Below, in pieces: positions 1 to 10,600 of a stretch of 24,336 bases of DNA. The stretch covers positions 5,951 through 30,286 of the forward strand of contig WKLE02002100.1 in NCBI GenBank assembly GCA_014885115.2, in the 5' to 3' direction. This stretch comes from Asterionellopsis glacialis. Its lineage: Eukaryota; Bacillariophyta; Plagiogrammaphyceae; Rhaphoneidales; Asterionellopsidaceae. Positions within the stretch are counted from its first letter, which is position 1; each line of letters starts with the position of its first letter. The translations under genes and the position numbers were made by a program. Under the pieces are notes generated by a model. It searched no databases. It was not told where the DNA came from and worked only from the letters and a program-made list of their open reading frames with translations.

Positions 1-3000
1 GAGGAGAGAGAAAGAAAACCAAGAATCTTGACCATATGACTGGGAGTCACCTATTTCATTTGAATTCTACCTGATCATCCACAGGCAGGCAGTATCATAA
101 TATATTTTCCAAGAATCCTTCGATTGGGTACTAGAAAAAGGTGGATCAACAATGTCTTCATCCTATTTTTGGTCTCCAAGATTTTCAGGTTGGTGGATCA
201 ACATTTACCTCAGCCAATTTTTAGTATACAAGGTGTTCAGCATGTACCTCAAAAGGTACAAAATGAATAAAGAAAAAATAGCAAAGAAGATGATAAGATC
301 ATTGACCCTGCTGCAACTGGTACCTATTTTATATCAATTCTTCCTGCGAACATGAAAAATGGCAGAAAGTTTGAGAGCAGAAAAAAGACAACAATTTTAT
401 TTTCATTCTTTCTGACCATATAATAAAGGCAGACAGTATCACAATACCTTTTCTCAACCTTCTTCCATGTAGTACACAGAGGTAGATCACCAATGTCCTC
501 TTGCATCCTTTTTTAACTGCTAGATGTTCATTTTGGTCCACCGGTAACAATTGAGGGAAACACCTACAAAACAACAACCTTCTTGACTCTCAAACAATAG
601 TAGTATGTATTATATGTCAAAATTGCTTCATGACCAAACAAAGGCACCAGGCATTATCATAATACCATTCACATCCTAACATGTGGTAGACAAAGGTGGA
701 TCAATGGTGTCTCTATATAATTTTTAGTCTACAAGGTGTTTATGTAGGTCAACATGCAACAATTGAGGGAAATAAAAAGCAAAACAGAAAGCTTTCCCCT
801 GTAACTGACAACTGGTGTTTAATTTGATTTCTTCCTGACCAACCAAAGGTAACCATTTTTATAAGAATATGTCCTTTTCCCAACCTTCTATGGGGTAAGC
901 AAAAGGTGGATCAGCAATGCCCTCATCCAATATTTAGTCTACAAGGTGGTCCTCCTGTGGAACAAGAATATATACCAATTGAGTGAAAAAACAGTAAAAA
1001 CAAGAAGCTTGATACTACAACTGGTAACTATTGAATTCCTCACTAAGCAAAGGCAACCATCATCACAACTGCATTTACCAACCTTGCATGGGGTAGGAAA
1101 AGGTAGATAAGCAAAGTTCTAATCCTACTTTTAGTCTACAAGGCTTTCATGTAGGTCAACTAATATCAATTGCTGAAGGAAATAAAAAAGAAACAAAAGG
1201 CTTACCCCTGCAATAGACAGCTATTTAAATTTTATTACTTCCTGGCCAAGAAAAGGCAGGCATTCTCAAAATTTCTTTTCCCATTCTTTGATAAAGTAGG
1301 CAAGGGTGGATCAGCAAGTTTTTCATCCTATTTTTAGTTTGCATAATTATCCTGTAGGTCAACATATGCAAATTAAAGGGAAAATTACTAATAAAAAATA
1401 AGAAGCTTCATTCTGTAACTGGGAACTAGTTTTATTTTTATTCTCTCCAACCATACAAAGGCAGAAATTATAAGAATTCCTTTTCCCAACCTTGCATAGG
1501 GTAGAAAATGGTGGATTAGCAATGTCCTCTTCCCATTTTTAGTCTACAAGGTGTTCATATAGGGTAACAAGTGAAAAAAAGAAGAAGCCTAATCCTGCAA
1601 CTGGTAACTCTTTTTATTTTTATTCTCCTCAACCAAAGAAAGCAGGAATTATGATAATTGCTTTTCCCAACCTTTCATAGGGTAGAAAAAGGTTGATTAG
1701 CAATGTCCTTGTCCCCTTTTTAGTCTACAAGGTGGTGTATATGTAGGTCAACTACTGGTAGTAATTGAGGAAAATTAAAAACAAAACAAAAAAAGCTTAC
1801 CACAGCACTATTTTTTTTTTAATTTTCTTTCTTTCTGACCAAGCAATGGCAGGAATTCCTTTTCCCATCCTTGTATAGGGTAGGAAAAGGTGGATAAGCA
1901 ATGTCCTCATCCCATTTTAATTGTACAAGGTGGTGTACATGTAGGTCAACTACTTGTACCAATTGAGGGAAATAAAAAACAAAGCAAAAAAGCCTATCAC
2001 TGAAACTGTCAACTTTTTAATTTTATTTCTTTGTGACCAAGCAATGGCAGGAATTATCATAATTCTATTTCCCAACCTTGCATAGGGTAGGAGAAGGTGG
2101 ATAAGTAATGTCCTCATCCAATATTTAGTCAGCAAGACTTCAAGACTTTCATGTAGATCAACATGCAACAAGAATTGAGGGGAAAAACATGAAGCAATAT
2201 CCTGTAACTGCCTGGTAACTATTTTCATTTTAATTCAAAACATACAAAGGCAGGCTTTATCATAATTCCTTTTCCCAAATTTCCATGGGGTAGGAAAGGT
2301 GGGTTAGAAATATCTTTATCCTATTCTTAGTCTCCATGATGTTCATAAAGGTCAACATCTACCAATTAAGGGGAAAAAATAAAAACAAGAAGTTTAATCC
2401 TGCAACTGGTAACTATTTTTATAAAATTCTCCCCAACCATACAGAGGGAAGAATTATCACAATTCCATGTAACATCCTTCCATATATGGTAGGAAAAGGT
2501 GGGTCAGCAATGTCCTTTTCCTTTTTTAGTCTGGGGCAATGTGTTCATGCAGGTGTACTGGAACTTATTGAGGGAAACAAATCAAAACAAGATGTTTGAC
2601 ATGGCAAGAACTGGTGACTATTTAATTTTAATTCTTCCTCACCAAGCAAAAGTAGACATCATAATTTCTCTTATATTCTTACACTAAGTAGGCAAAGATG
2701 GATCAGCAATATCTTCATTCTAATATTTTCTCTAAGGTGTTCACATAGGTCAATATGTACCAATTGAGGGTAAATAATAAAACAAAAAGCTTACTTCTGC
2801 AATGGACAACTATATACAGTTATATTTTTTCCTGACCAAGCAAGGACAATCATTATCATAATTCATCCTTTTCACATTCTTCCATAGGGTAGAATCTAGA
2901 AGGTGTTCATAGGTTAGCTTGTACCAACTGGGCAAATAAAAACCAAACAAAATGCTTGATCCTGCAAATGGTATTAATTTAATTTTATTTCTTCCTGACC

Positions 3001-5820
3001 AAGAAGCAGAGGCAACTGTTATCATAAATCCTTTTTGTATCTTTCCAAGGAGTAGAAAAAGGTGGATATCAACAATGTTCTTATCCTATTTTTAATCTCT
3101 AAGGTGTTGATGTACATCAACTTGTACCAATTGAGGGGGGAAAAGCTTACCCTTGCAATTAGTAACCATTTTTAAAAAAATTCTTGTTCCTGACCAAGCA
3201 AAGGCAGGTATTATTATGATTTCTTTTCACAGCCTTCAATGGAGTAGGAAAAGGTGGTTCAGTCATAATGTCCTCACCATATTTCAGTCTCCAAGGTATT
3301 CATGGTGAAGGTCAACATGTACCAACTAAGGGAAATATAACTAAAATGGCTTGACCATGCAAATGGTAACTATTTTTATTTTATTTCTTCCTCACCAAGC
3401 ATAGGCAACCATTAACACAATTGCTTTTCTGGACATTTCTTGGGTAGGAAAAGGTTGATCAGCAATGGACTCATCCTATTTTAAGTGTATAAGGTGTTCA
3501 TGTAGATAAAAAATTACCAAATAAGGAAAACAATAGCAAAACAAAAGAGAAGTTTAATCCTGCAACTGGCAACAATTTCCTATTTTAATTCTCCCCGACT
3601 ATACAAAGGCAGGCATTTTCATAATTCCCTTTCCCAACTTTCCATGGGGTAGGACCTAGGAAATGATGGATCAGCAATGTCCTCATTCAATTTTAGTCTA
3701 CAAGGTATTCCTGCAGAACAACATGTGTATCAATGAAGGAAAAGAAAAGTAAAAAAAGGTTGATGTTACAACTGGTAACTATACAATTTTATTTCTTCCT
3801 CACTAAGCAAAGGCAACCATTATCACAACTGCTTTTCCCAACCTTCCACAGAGTAAGAAAAGGTGGATAAGAAATTTCCTCATCACCTTTTTTTAGTCAA
3901 CTAGGTTTTCATGTAGGTTCACATGTAACAATTGAGGGGAAAAAAGAAGTTGCAACTAGTAACTATTTTAAAAAAATCAACTCTAACAATACAAAGGCAG
4001 GAATTATCATAATTCCTTTTTGAATATTGACATTGACTCTTGTTTAAAAAATTCACTCTAACCCTACAAAGGCAGGAATTATGATAATTCCTTTTCCCAA
4101 CCTTCCATGGGGTAGTAAAAGGTGGATTAGCAATGTCCTCATCCTATTTTTAGTCTTTAAGAAGGTATTAATATAAATCAACTAGTACCAATTGATGGAA
4201 ATAATAAAAACAAAACAAGAATTTTAATTGTGCATTTAGTAACTGATTTTTTAAAACTCTTCCTGACCAAGCAAAGGCAGGTAGTATCATAATTCCTTTT
4301 CATATCCTTCCATGGGGGGTACTACATAAAAGATGGATCAGCAATGTCCTTACCCCTCTTTTTGTCTAAAAGTTTATTGAAGAAAGAATGAAGAAAATCA
4401 AACAGGATCTTGACCCTGCTGCACCAACTGGTAACTATATATTCTTCTGACCTCTTCCTGACCTAGCAAAGGCAGTCAGTATCATAATTCCTTTTTCATC
4501 CATCCTTGTGGTAGGAAACTATGGATCAACATTGTCCACATCCTATTTGTAGTCTACAAGGTGTTCATGTTCTAGGCTAACTAATATCAACTGAGGTAAA
4601 AATGAAGCAAACATAAGAAGATTGACCCTCTTTACAACTAGTACCAATTTTTTTTGAACTATCCAGCCAAATTCCATAGGGTAGATAAAAAGGTGGATCA
4701 ACAATGCCTTCATCCTATTTTTAGTCTACAAGGCATTCATATGGGGAAAGTGGTACCAATGAAGGGAAATAAATATCAAAATAACAAAGCTTGACCTTGC
4801 AACTGGTAACTATTTTTATTTTTATTTTTTCCTGACCAACCAAAGGCAGGTATTATCATAATTCCTCTTTCCAACCTTCCATGGGGTAGGAGGAATAGGT
4901 GGATTAGCAATGTGTCCCTGTCCTATTTTTAGTCTACAAGGTGTTCATGCAGATCAATTACTACTAGTACCAACTGTGCACAATAAAAAAAAAACCAAGA
5001 AGCTTGACCCTGCAAAATGAGTACTAACTAATTTATTTCATTACTTCCTGACCAACCAAAATTAGGTATTGTCATACTAATTCCTTATCAAGAAGGTGGA
5101 TCAGCAATATCATCATTCTATTTTTTAGTCTCCAAGGTGTTCATCCTGTAGGTGTAGGTACTATGGGTGGTAGTATCCAATGATTGAGGGCAATAAAAAC
5201 AAAACAAGAAGCTTGCCTTTACAATAATCTGCAACTGGTATCTTTCTTTCAATATTTCTTACTGACCACACAAATGCAGGCTATATTAACAACATCTTTT
5301 GCTATCCTTTCATTGGCACATAAAGGTAGATCAAGAGCAGTTTCATAATCCATTTTTAAAATATAAAAGGTGTTCATGTAGGTGAACAGGTATCAATTGA
5401 GAAAAAAGAATAACAAGAACCTCCTGATGATTATGCAACTTATACCTATTTTATTTCTTCCTGACAATACAGAAAACAGACAATATCCTAATACTTTTTC
5501 TCATCCACCTTCCATAGGATAGGGGGAGGTGTATATCAGCAATATCCTCATCATTTTTTTTTGTAATAAAAAAGGTGTTATTGTATAGAGCTTAAGAGGT
5601 AACAATTCTGAAAAAAAAAACAACCTGCAAAAGAAGAAAATAAGAAGAAGCTTTACTCTCCATTTGGTACACATTTTATATTAATTACCATGCAAATTTA
5701 GGGATTATCACAATACCTTTTCCTATCCTTCCATCATGGGTTACACAAAGGTAGATTAGCATTATGTCCTCACTCCATTTTTGTCTACAAAGTGTTCATG
5801 TAGTTTTTTTTTAAAAAAAG
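1..5820 (+). repeat. Degenerate head-to-tail tandem (satellite) array, unit about 200 bp
   Basis: About 28 copies of one motif set recur in the same order and orientation. Each unit reads, in pieces: GGTGGATCAGCAATGTCC, then TTTTTAGTCTACAAGGTG, TTCATGTAGGTCAAC, ACCAATTGAGGG, an A-rich stretch ending AAGAAGCTTGACC, CTGCAACTGGTAACTA, TTCTTCCTGACCAAGCAAAGG, then CATAATTCC and TTTTCCCAACCTTCCATGG. Anchors (GGTGGATCA-like) lie near 141, 191, 482, 694, 903, 1099, 1303, 1507, 1689, 1887, 2094, 2297, 2497, 2694, 3060, 3250, 3450, 3664, 3858, 4117, 4330, 4517, 4690, 4896, 5093, 5323, 5526 and 5746. Spacing is usually 180-215 bp. One damaged unit sits near 2890, and a partial duplication lies near 190. 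The copies are clearly diverged, with many indels. The array is already under way at base 11, so its left end is outside the window. Short ORFs inside it are broken differently in each unit and are not genes. Confidence 0.93.
3977..4096 (+). repeat. Local 72-bp internal duplication inside the satellite array
   Basis: The segment reading CTCTAACAATACAAAGGCAG through CATAATTCCTTTT near 3980-4020 is repeated about 72 bp later near 4053-4093, as CTCTAACCCTACAAAGGCAG and onward. This makes the local anchor spacing 3858 to 4117 (259 bp) instead of about 200. It looks like a slippage or unequal-exchange event within one unit. Confidence 0.7.
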
Positions 5821-6434
5821 TAATTGATGCACAAAAATGCTTCTTGTGATGATGAGACAAAGACAGACACACCAGTATCACAATTTGCTCCTCCTCATGG
5901 ACATGAAGAAAAAGTACTGCACTGCTTGCACAACAAAACAAAGTAATTCTTTTGTGTATATGAAATCACAGATGGAAAAGAGTCAAGTAAAATCATGGCT
6001 TGGCCAATCATGTTGGACAAAAAGAAGAATTGATTATAAAACCATCATGGTTTGAAATCTTGTACAGGCAGAAATGATTGGTTCTGTAAAGTAGAAGGAA
6101 GTACTAGCTAAAAATCCAGAGTTACTTTGCAAACAAGAAGTCATCACTACAATTCCCATTGATTTACATAGTATACAAAATAATTGCAAACAGCCATGTA
6201 ACAAAAAAAGGTCTCATCATTACACACATAGTACAGCAGTAGTTAGTACTATTATTGATGAAAAAAAAAAACAGAACAATAATAACCAGCAATATTACTA
6301 ATATGCAAAACTGAAAAAGTTTATTAAACTCTACTAGTGTGCTCTACTAGTAGTATATCATCATGATGCCAAGAAAGAAACTCTCAGATTCTCAATCATC
6401 ATGGCACTTGTGTTGGAATAATTTAATAGACAAG

Positions 6435-6455
6435 TAATAATAATAATAATAATAA
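6435..6455 (+). repeat. (TAA)7 microsatellite
   Basis: Seven consecutive TAA triplets occur in AT-rich non-coding DNA. Confidence 0.9.
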
Positions 6456-7062
6456 CTTTGCATAAAGTTCATCTATATCCTCCTAATTTATGAAAAGAAG
6501 AACTAGAAACATAAAAAGAACCATCCAACCATTTATATCTACACCTCAGCCTCCCTCCCTCTATCCATACAATCCATCCTCTAGTACAGAAATGTAAAAT
6601 CATAGCCTGCAACATGGATTACAGTGTATATGGTACACCAATTTATGACTTTTTTGAAGGATCTTTTTGGTGTATACTTTCTCTCGCTCATGAGATTTTC
6701 AAAATCTCATATAGTAAGTAGGGATGGAGATATCAATGAAACAACAGTCGAGGTGGTGTGGTGGAGGCGGCTGGCTACATATCTGCGCTTGCGTGTATTA
6801 TACTAGTAAATGTTACCAGCTAGAGCACCTGTACGGCGGAACAGGTAAATTTTTTGATTCCCTCCAGCAGTAGCATGGCATGCAGACTCTTAAAAAATAT
6901 GATGTCTAGTGTACATTGATAATTACCACAATGATATTTACGTATATACCAGTACGCTTTTTGGAGACTCGAAATCTGTTCTTGTCCCATACATGGATCA
7001 TTACTGTATGATGCATGATGGGCGTTATGTTCGTTCTGTCGGCATGCACCGACCGTCCGAGT

Positions 7063-7072
7063 CGCGCCAAAA
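7063..7072 (-). promoter_or_regulatory. E2F-like box (TTTTGGCGCG on minus strand)
   Basis: The plus strand reads CGCGCCAAAA, which on the minus strand fits the E2F/DP consensus TTTSSCGC. It lies about 600 bp upstream of the HMG-box gene start. An identical 10-mer lies at 7211-7220. The match is seen directly; function is inferred, and the transcription start is unknown. Confidence 0.35.
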
Positions 7073-7210
7073 TCAAAGTACGAACTATAAAAACCAGTAC
7101 ACCCTTTAGATGAAATTGAAAAATTGTGTGATTCATGTACTGGAGACATGTGTTTAAAAGATATTTTACAAGCCGTTAGACCTCGTTCGGAAGCGAACAA
7201 TATAGTTGGG

Positions 7211-7220
7211 CGCGCCAAAA
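7211..7220 (-). promoter_or_regulatory. Second E2F-like box, identical 10-mer
   Basis: CGCGCCAAAA again, 148 bp after the first copy and about 450 bp before the ATG at 7670. Two identical copies make chance less likely in this AT-rich setting. They would fit S-phase control of a chromatin gene, but that is inference. Confidence 0.35.
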
Positions 7221-7383
7221 AGTAAAGGGCTCTAAGTAAATACTGGCATTCCGTAGAGAGGAACCAAAAGAGAGCTTCGATCGCATGGAGTGGGATACGA
7301 AGTGTAGGAAGAAACAGCGTTCAAAAATTGCATACGTAGAATTGTATATATTTTCTACAGACAAAGATGGCTAGCTTGCTGGC

Positions 7384-7406
7384 GATCGAGATCGATCGAT
7401 CGATCC
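7384..7406 (+). repeat. GATC-rich short run
   Basis: A run of overlapping GATC/ATCG words with a single interruption, in the leader region upstream of the chromatin gene. It is a simple-sequence tract with no assigned role. Confidence 0.6.
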
Positions 7407-7630
7407 CGATCACAGCCATGAATGAGGATGGACAGATCGAATTTTTCTCACGTAGTTTGGGTGCAGTGCTGTATCGTACAGTAGTGTGTTCTGATTTCTG
7501 TTGTGTGGAGCTTTCTCTGGTATTTGCGTGTGCAGGCCCCGCCAAGCAAAACTCGACGCTCCAAAAACCTCCTTGCCATTCTGCCGTGACAAACGTTTTG
7601 AAGTTTCCTTGGTTGGTTGGTTATTCCTCA

Positions 7631-7669
7631 TTAATCATTAATCAATCATTAATCAATCATTAATCAATC
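7631..7669 (+). repeat. 11-bp tandem repeat abutting the start codon
   Basis: The unit ATTAATCAATC is repeated about three and a half times and ends exactly at the ATG of 7670. It contains in-frame stops (TAA at 7661-7663), which supports 7670 as the first usable start codon. It lies in the probable 5' UTR. Confidence 0.85.
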
Positions 7670-10600
7670 ATGTCAAAGAATGCTGGTGATAACAGCAACA
7701 GCAATCGTCACCGTCATCAAAGTCAACATCACAGCAGCGGCAGCAGCAGCAGCAATGGCTTAAATGCGAAACGATTTGCCGGCAAACCTTTGAAACAACC
7801 TCCGTACAGGTTTCGTGACATTCCAAAAGCAAGTGGTAACCTTGAGAACTCAATTATTGAAGAAGTGAAAGATCGAGATGCCTTGAATGAGAGCATGTCG
7901 GAAATCGTGTTGCTGTGCAATGAAGCCATTCGACGTCACCGTCAAAATCAAAATCAAAATGCGCGAAAAAAGAAAAAAAAGGGATATTCGAAACCACTGA
8001 GTTTAGAATACATTGCGGATCGCATGGATGTCGATGATCCACTTTGGGGATATTACATCCGAACACCTCAACACCGCATGTTACAAGGATTTATTACCGT
8101 GACGACCTTTACGAATTGGCAAAAAACATTTCGATGGGATTCCATGCACGATTCCGCATTTTCGTACGACAATGACGAAATGGCGTTGGAAATGGCGTCG
8201 GGATTGCGTCAATACGATCAAGACGGGTCGCTGGCCAAGGAATTGCAATCGACAGTCCGCTGTGGTGATCCGTGGAATGAAGGGATTGTTTGGCCCCGCA
8301 TTGCGGAAATATCATTGTTGGGTGCCTTGGGTTGTGGAAGGGTGAGTTTAAATTTGAGATGGAATGGAATGGCCATTTGTTTGTCTGTTTATCTTTTTAT
8401 TTTGTTTTATCTAATGCTTTCTTTCTCAACATCAACATGAATATACAGACACTACTATCGTTGGCCATTGAAAAATTAGAATGCATGAATGCCACCGCTC
8501 AGTACAATTATGATTACGTCGTGTTGCAAGCTACGGACAATTCGATACCCTTTTACGAATCCATGGGTTTCATACGCGTTGGTGGAATTACAGAAGATTA
8601 CGACTTTTCCAAAAAGCAACAACAAAAACAGCAGCAACAGAATGATGCTCCACAGCCACAAAGCAACAATACTACTACCAATAATAATACGAACAATGAC
8701 GACAATGACTCCTCCTCCACGGATCCGCCGGAATCGGAAATTGTATCGTCTCCCGTCGAATCCTATACTGTCAAGAAGAATGGTGAAACACCTACTCAAA
8801 TTGCCAAAAAGTATAAAGTCAATGTATGGGACATCTTGTTTTTGAACAAAGATGTCTATCCCAATATCACCACTACAAGTCGATTATGGAAAGGAACACA
8901 ACTCTTTATTCCCCAGAATGAAACTCATAATACTAATGACAGCAAAACCAAAACAAATGCAACAACAACAACAAACAATCAAAATACAACTACCACCGAT
9001 ACAGCTGCCGATGATGCACCCCAATGGTACATTACCAAAAATAATGATACACCTCGTATGATTTCCAAAATGTTTCAAGTCAATTGTAAAGAATTAGTCG
9101 AAGCCAATCGTGAACGATTGCCAGAATTATTTGCCAATTCACGCTTAATGCCCAATACACGAATTAAGGTTTCTCATTTTCATATCCATGATGATCAACA
9201 TGTCCCATACTGTCATTGGACCTTTCCAGATGATACCTTGGAAACGTCGGAACCCTCCTATATGATGGCACGACGATTGAACCGTAAAAAACCAACCACC
9301 AAGGCCAAACAACATCAACAACGTCCTGTGGAACATTCCTTAGCTATACCCATTACACAGTATGTACGACCATCATCATTATCACAACCATCATCATTAT
9401 CATTATCATTACAACCATCATCTTCATTATCATCCACAACTGCCACAACTGCCACAACTGATGCTGTTGTTACTACTACTACAACAACAACTGCTGCTAC
9501 CGTCACTGCCATTTCCACTTCCACTGCCACAACTCCTGCATCCAAACCTCTACCCGACAATAACAACGACGACCACAAGAACATGACTCCTGCTATAACA
9601 ACACCTGCCACTACAACAACAACAACAACAACAACAGACACGACAACTACATTAACAACAACAAGTACAAAAAAGAAACAACTTTTATCTAGCAAGAAGA
9701 AACCTAAAAGAAAAAAGAAAAAGTCCAAAAAGAAGAAACGTCGTCATCCAGACGAACCTGAACCACCCAAACGTCCTCTGATAGGATACTTTTTATTTCA
9801 AAATGATCATCGTAAAGAAGCTCAAAAAGTATTACCCAATCGTCCAAGCTCCGAAATTATTAAATATTTATCCACTAAATGGCGAGAATTGTCCGATGCC
9901 GATCGTAAACCCTATCAAGACGAACAAGAACGTTTGAAAGTTCAATACGAAGCAGAAAAAATAAACTACAAAACAAAACTAGAAGCATTTCAACAATTGC
10001 ATCCTGAAATATACATGTACAAGGAAGAAAGTAGTGACGACGACAATGATGATGATGACGACGACGACGACGACGACGACAATGACGAGGAAGAAAATGA
10101 AGAAAGTGTGACATCCAGTAAAGATTCGACAAACCAATCCTCCTCCTCCTCCTCATCTCTCTTTAATAAAGTTGTCAAATTAGATGCGACAAGATATCAC
10201 GACACGATTGAATACGAATACTATTATGTCTTGACCTACATACCTGACTTGCAATGGTGTCATTTGGCACCCATGAAAAAGGTAGGCACCTTTGGTTTAG
10301 ATCGACCCAAGGCACAAGGACGTCCTATATGGATGTTGGTGAATGAATCTGAAGGGAAAGAATTAGATGTTAGTGCATCTTTATGTAACATTGTACGATC
10401 TAGAAGTATGAGACGTACAGTCGATGCCGATACTGAACAATGGGATATTCCACCACCCTCTGCATTCTTATCCTCGTCCTCTTCCTCCTCGTTGAAACGA
10501 AAAACACCCAAGCCCAAACGAAAACAATCCGTTGTGGCTGTACGCGTGAATGGGAACAAATTACCGGAAACAATTCCATTGGGTCCTACACCACCATCCA

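Larger units (their letters stand above)
5821..7669. other. Non-coding interval between the satellite and the chromatin gene
   Basis: I see no convincing gene here. Short ORFs on both strands (for example 6820-7218 minus, 7367-7663 plus) have no recognisable motif and overlap one another. The left part is AT-rich. From about 7020 onward base composition becomes less AT-rich and contains several CpG-containing words, as expected for a promoter region. Named elements inside it are a (TAA)n run, two E2F-like boxes, a GATC-rich run and an 11-bp tandem repeat against the next start codon. Confidence 0.6.

Noticed and set aside
1950..3025. Minus-strand ORFs in the satellite sharing a WSxRNKIK-like pattern
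   Set aside because: The likeness comes from the DNA repeat itself; each unit is interrupted by different stops and shifts, so no protein is maintained.
1..5820. CRISPR-like array
   Set aside because: Units of about 200 bp are repeated in full with no unique spacers, in a eukaryotic context.
6820..7218. 132-residue minus-strand ORF before the chromatin gene
   Set aside because: No motif, overlapping ORFs on both strands of the same stretch, and it covers the E2F-like promoter boxes.
8290..8448. ATG at 8290 as the start of the long chromatin ORF
   Set aside because: Its first 53 codons are exon 1 read out of frame plus intron sequence; the spliced start at 7670 rebuilds a coherent GNAT motif.
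9315..9728. 137-residue minus-strand ORF of mostly Val
   Set aside because: Reverse translation of the ACA/ACT Thr tracts of the chromatin gene; composition artefact.
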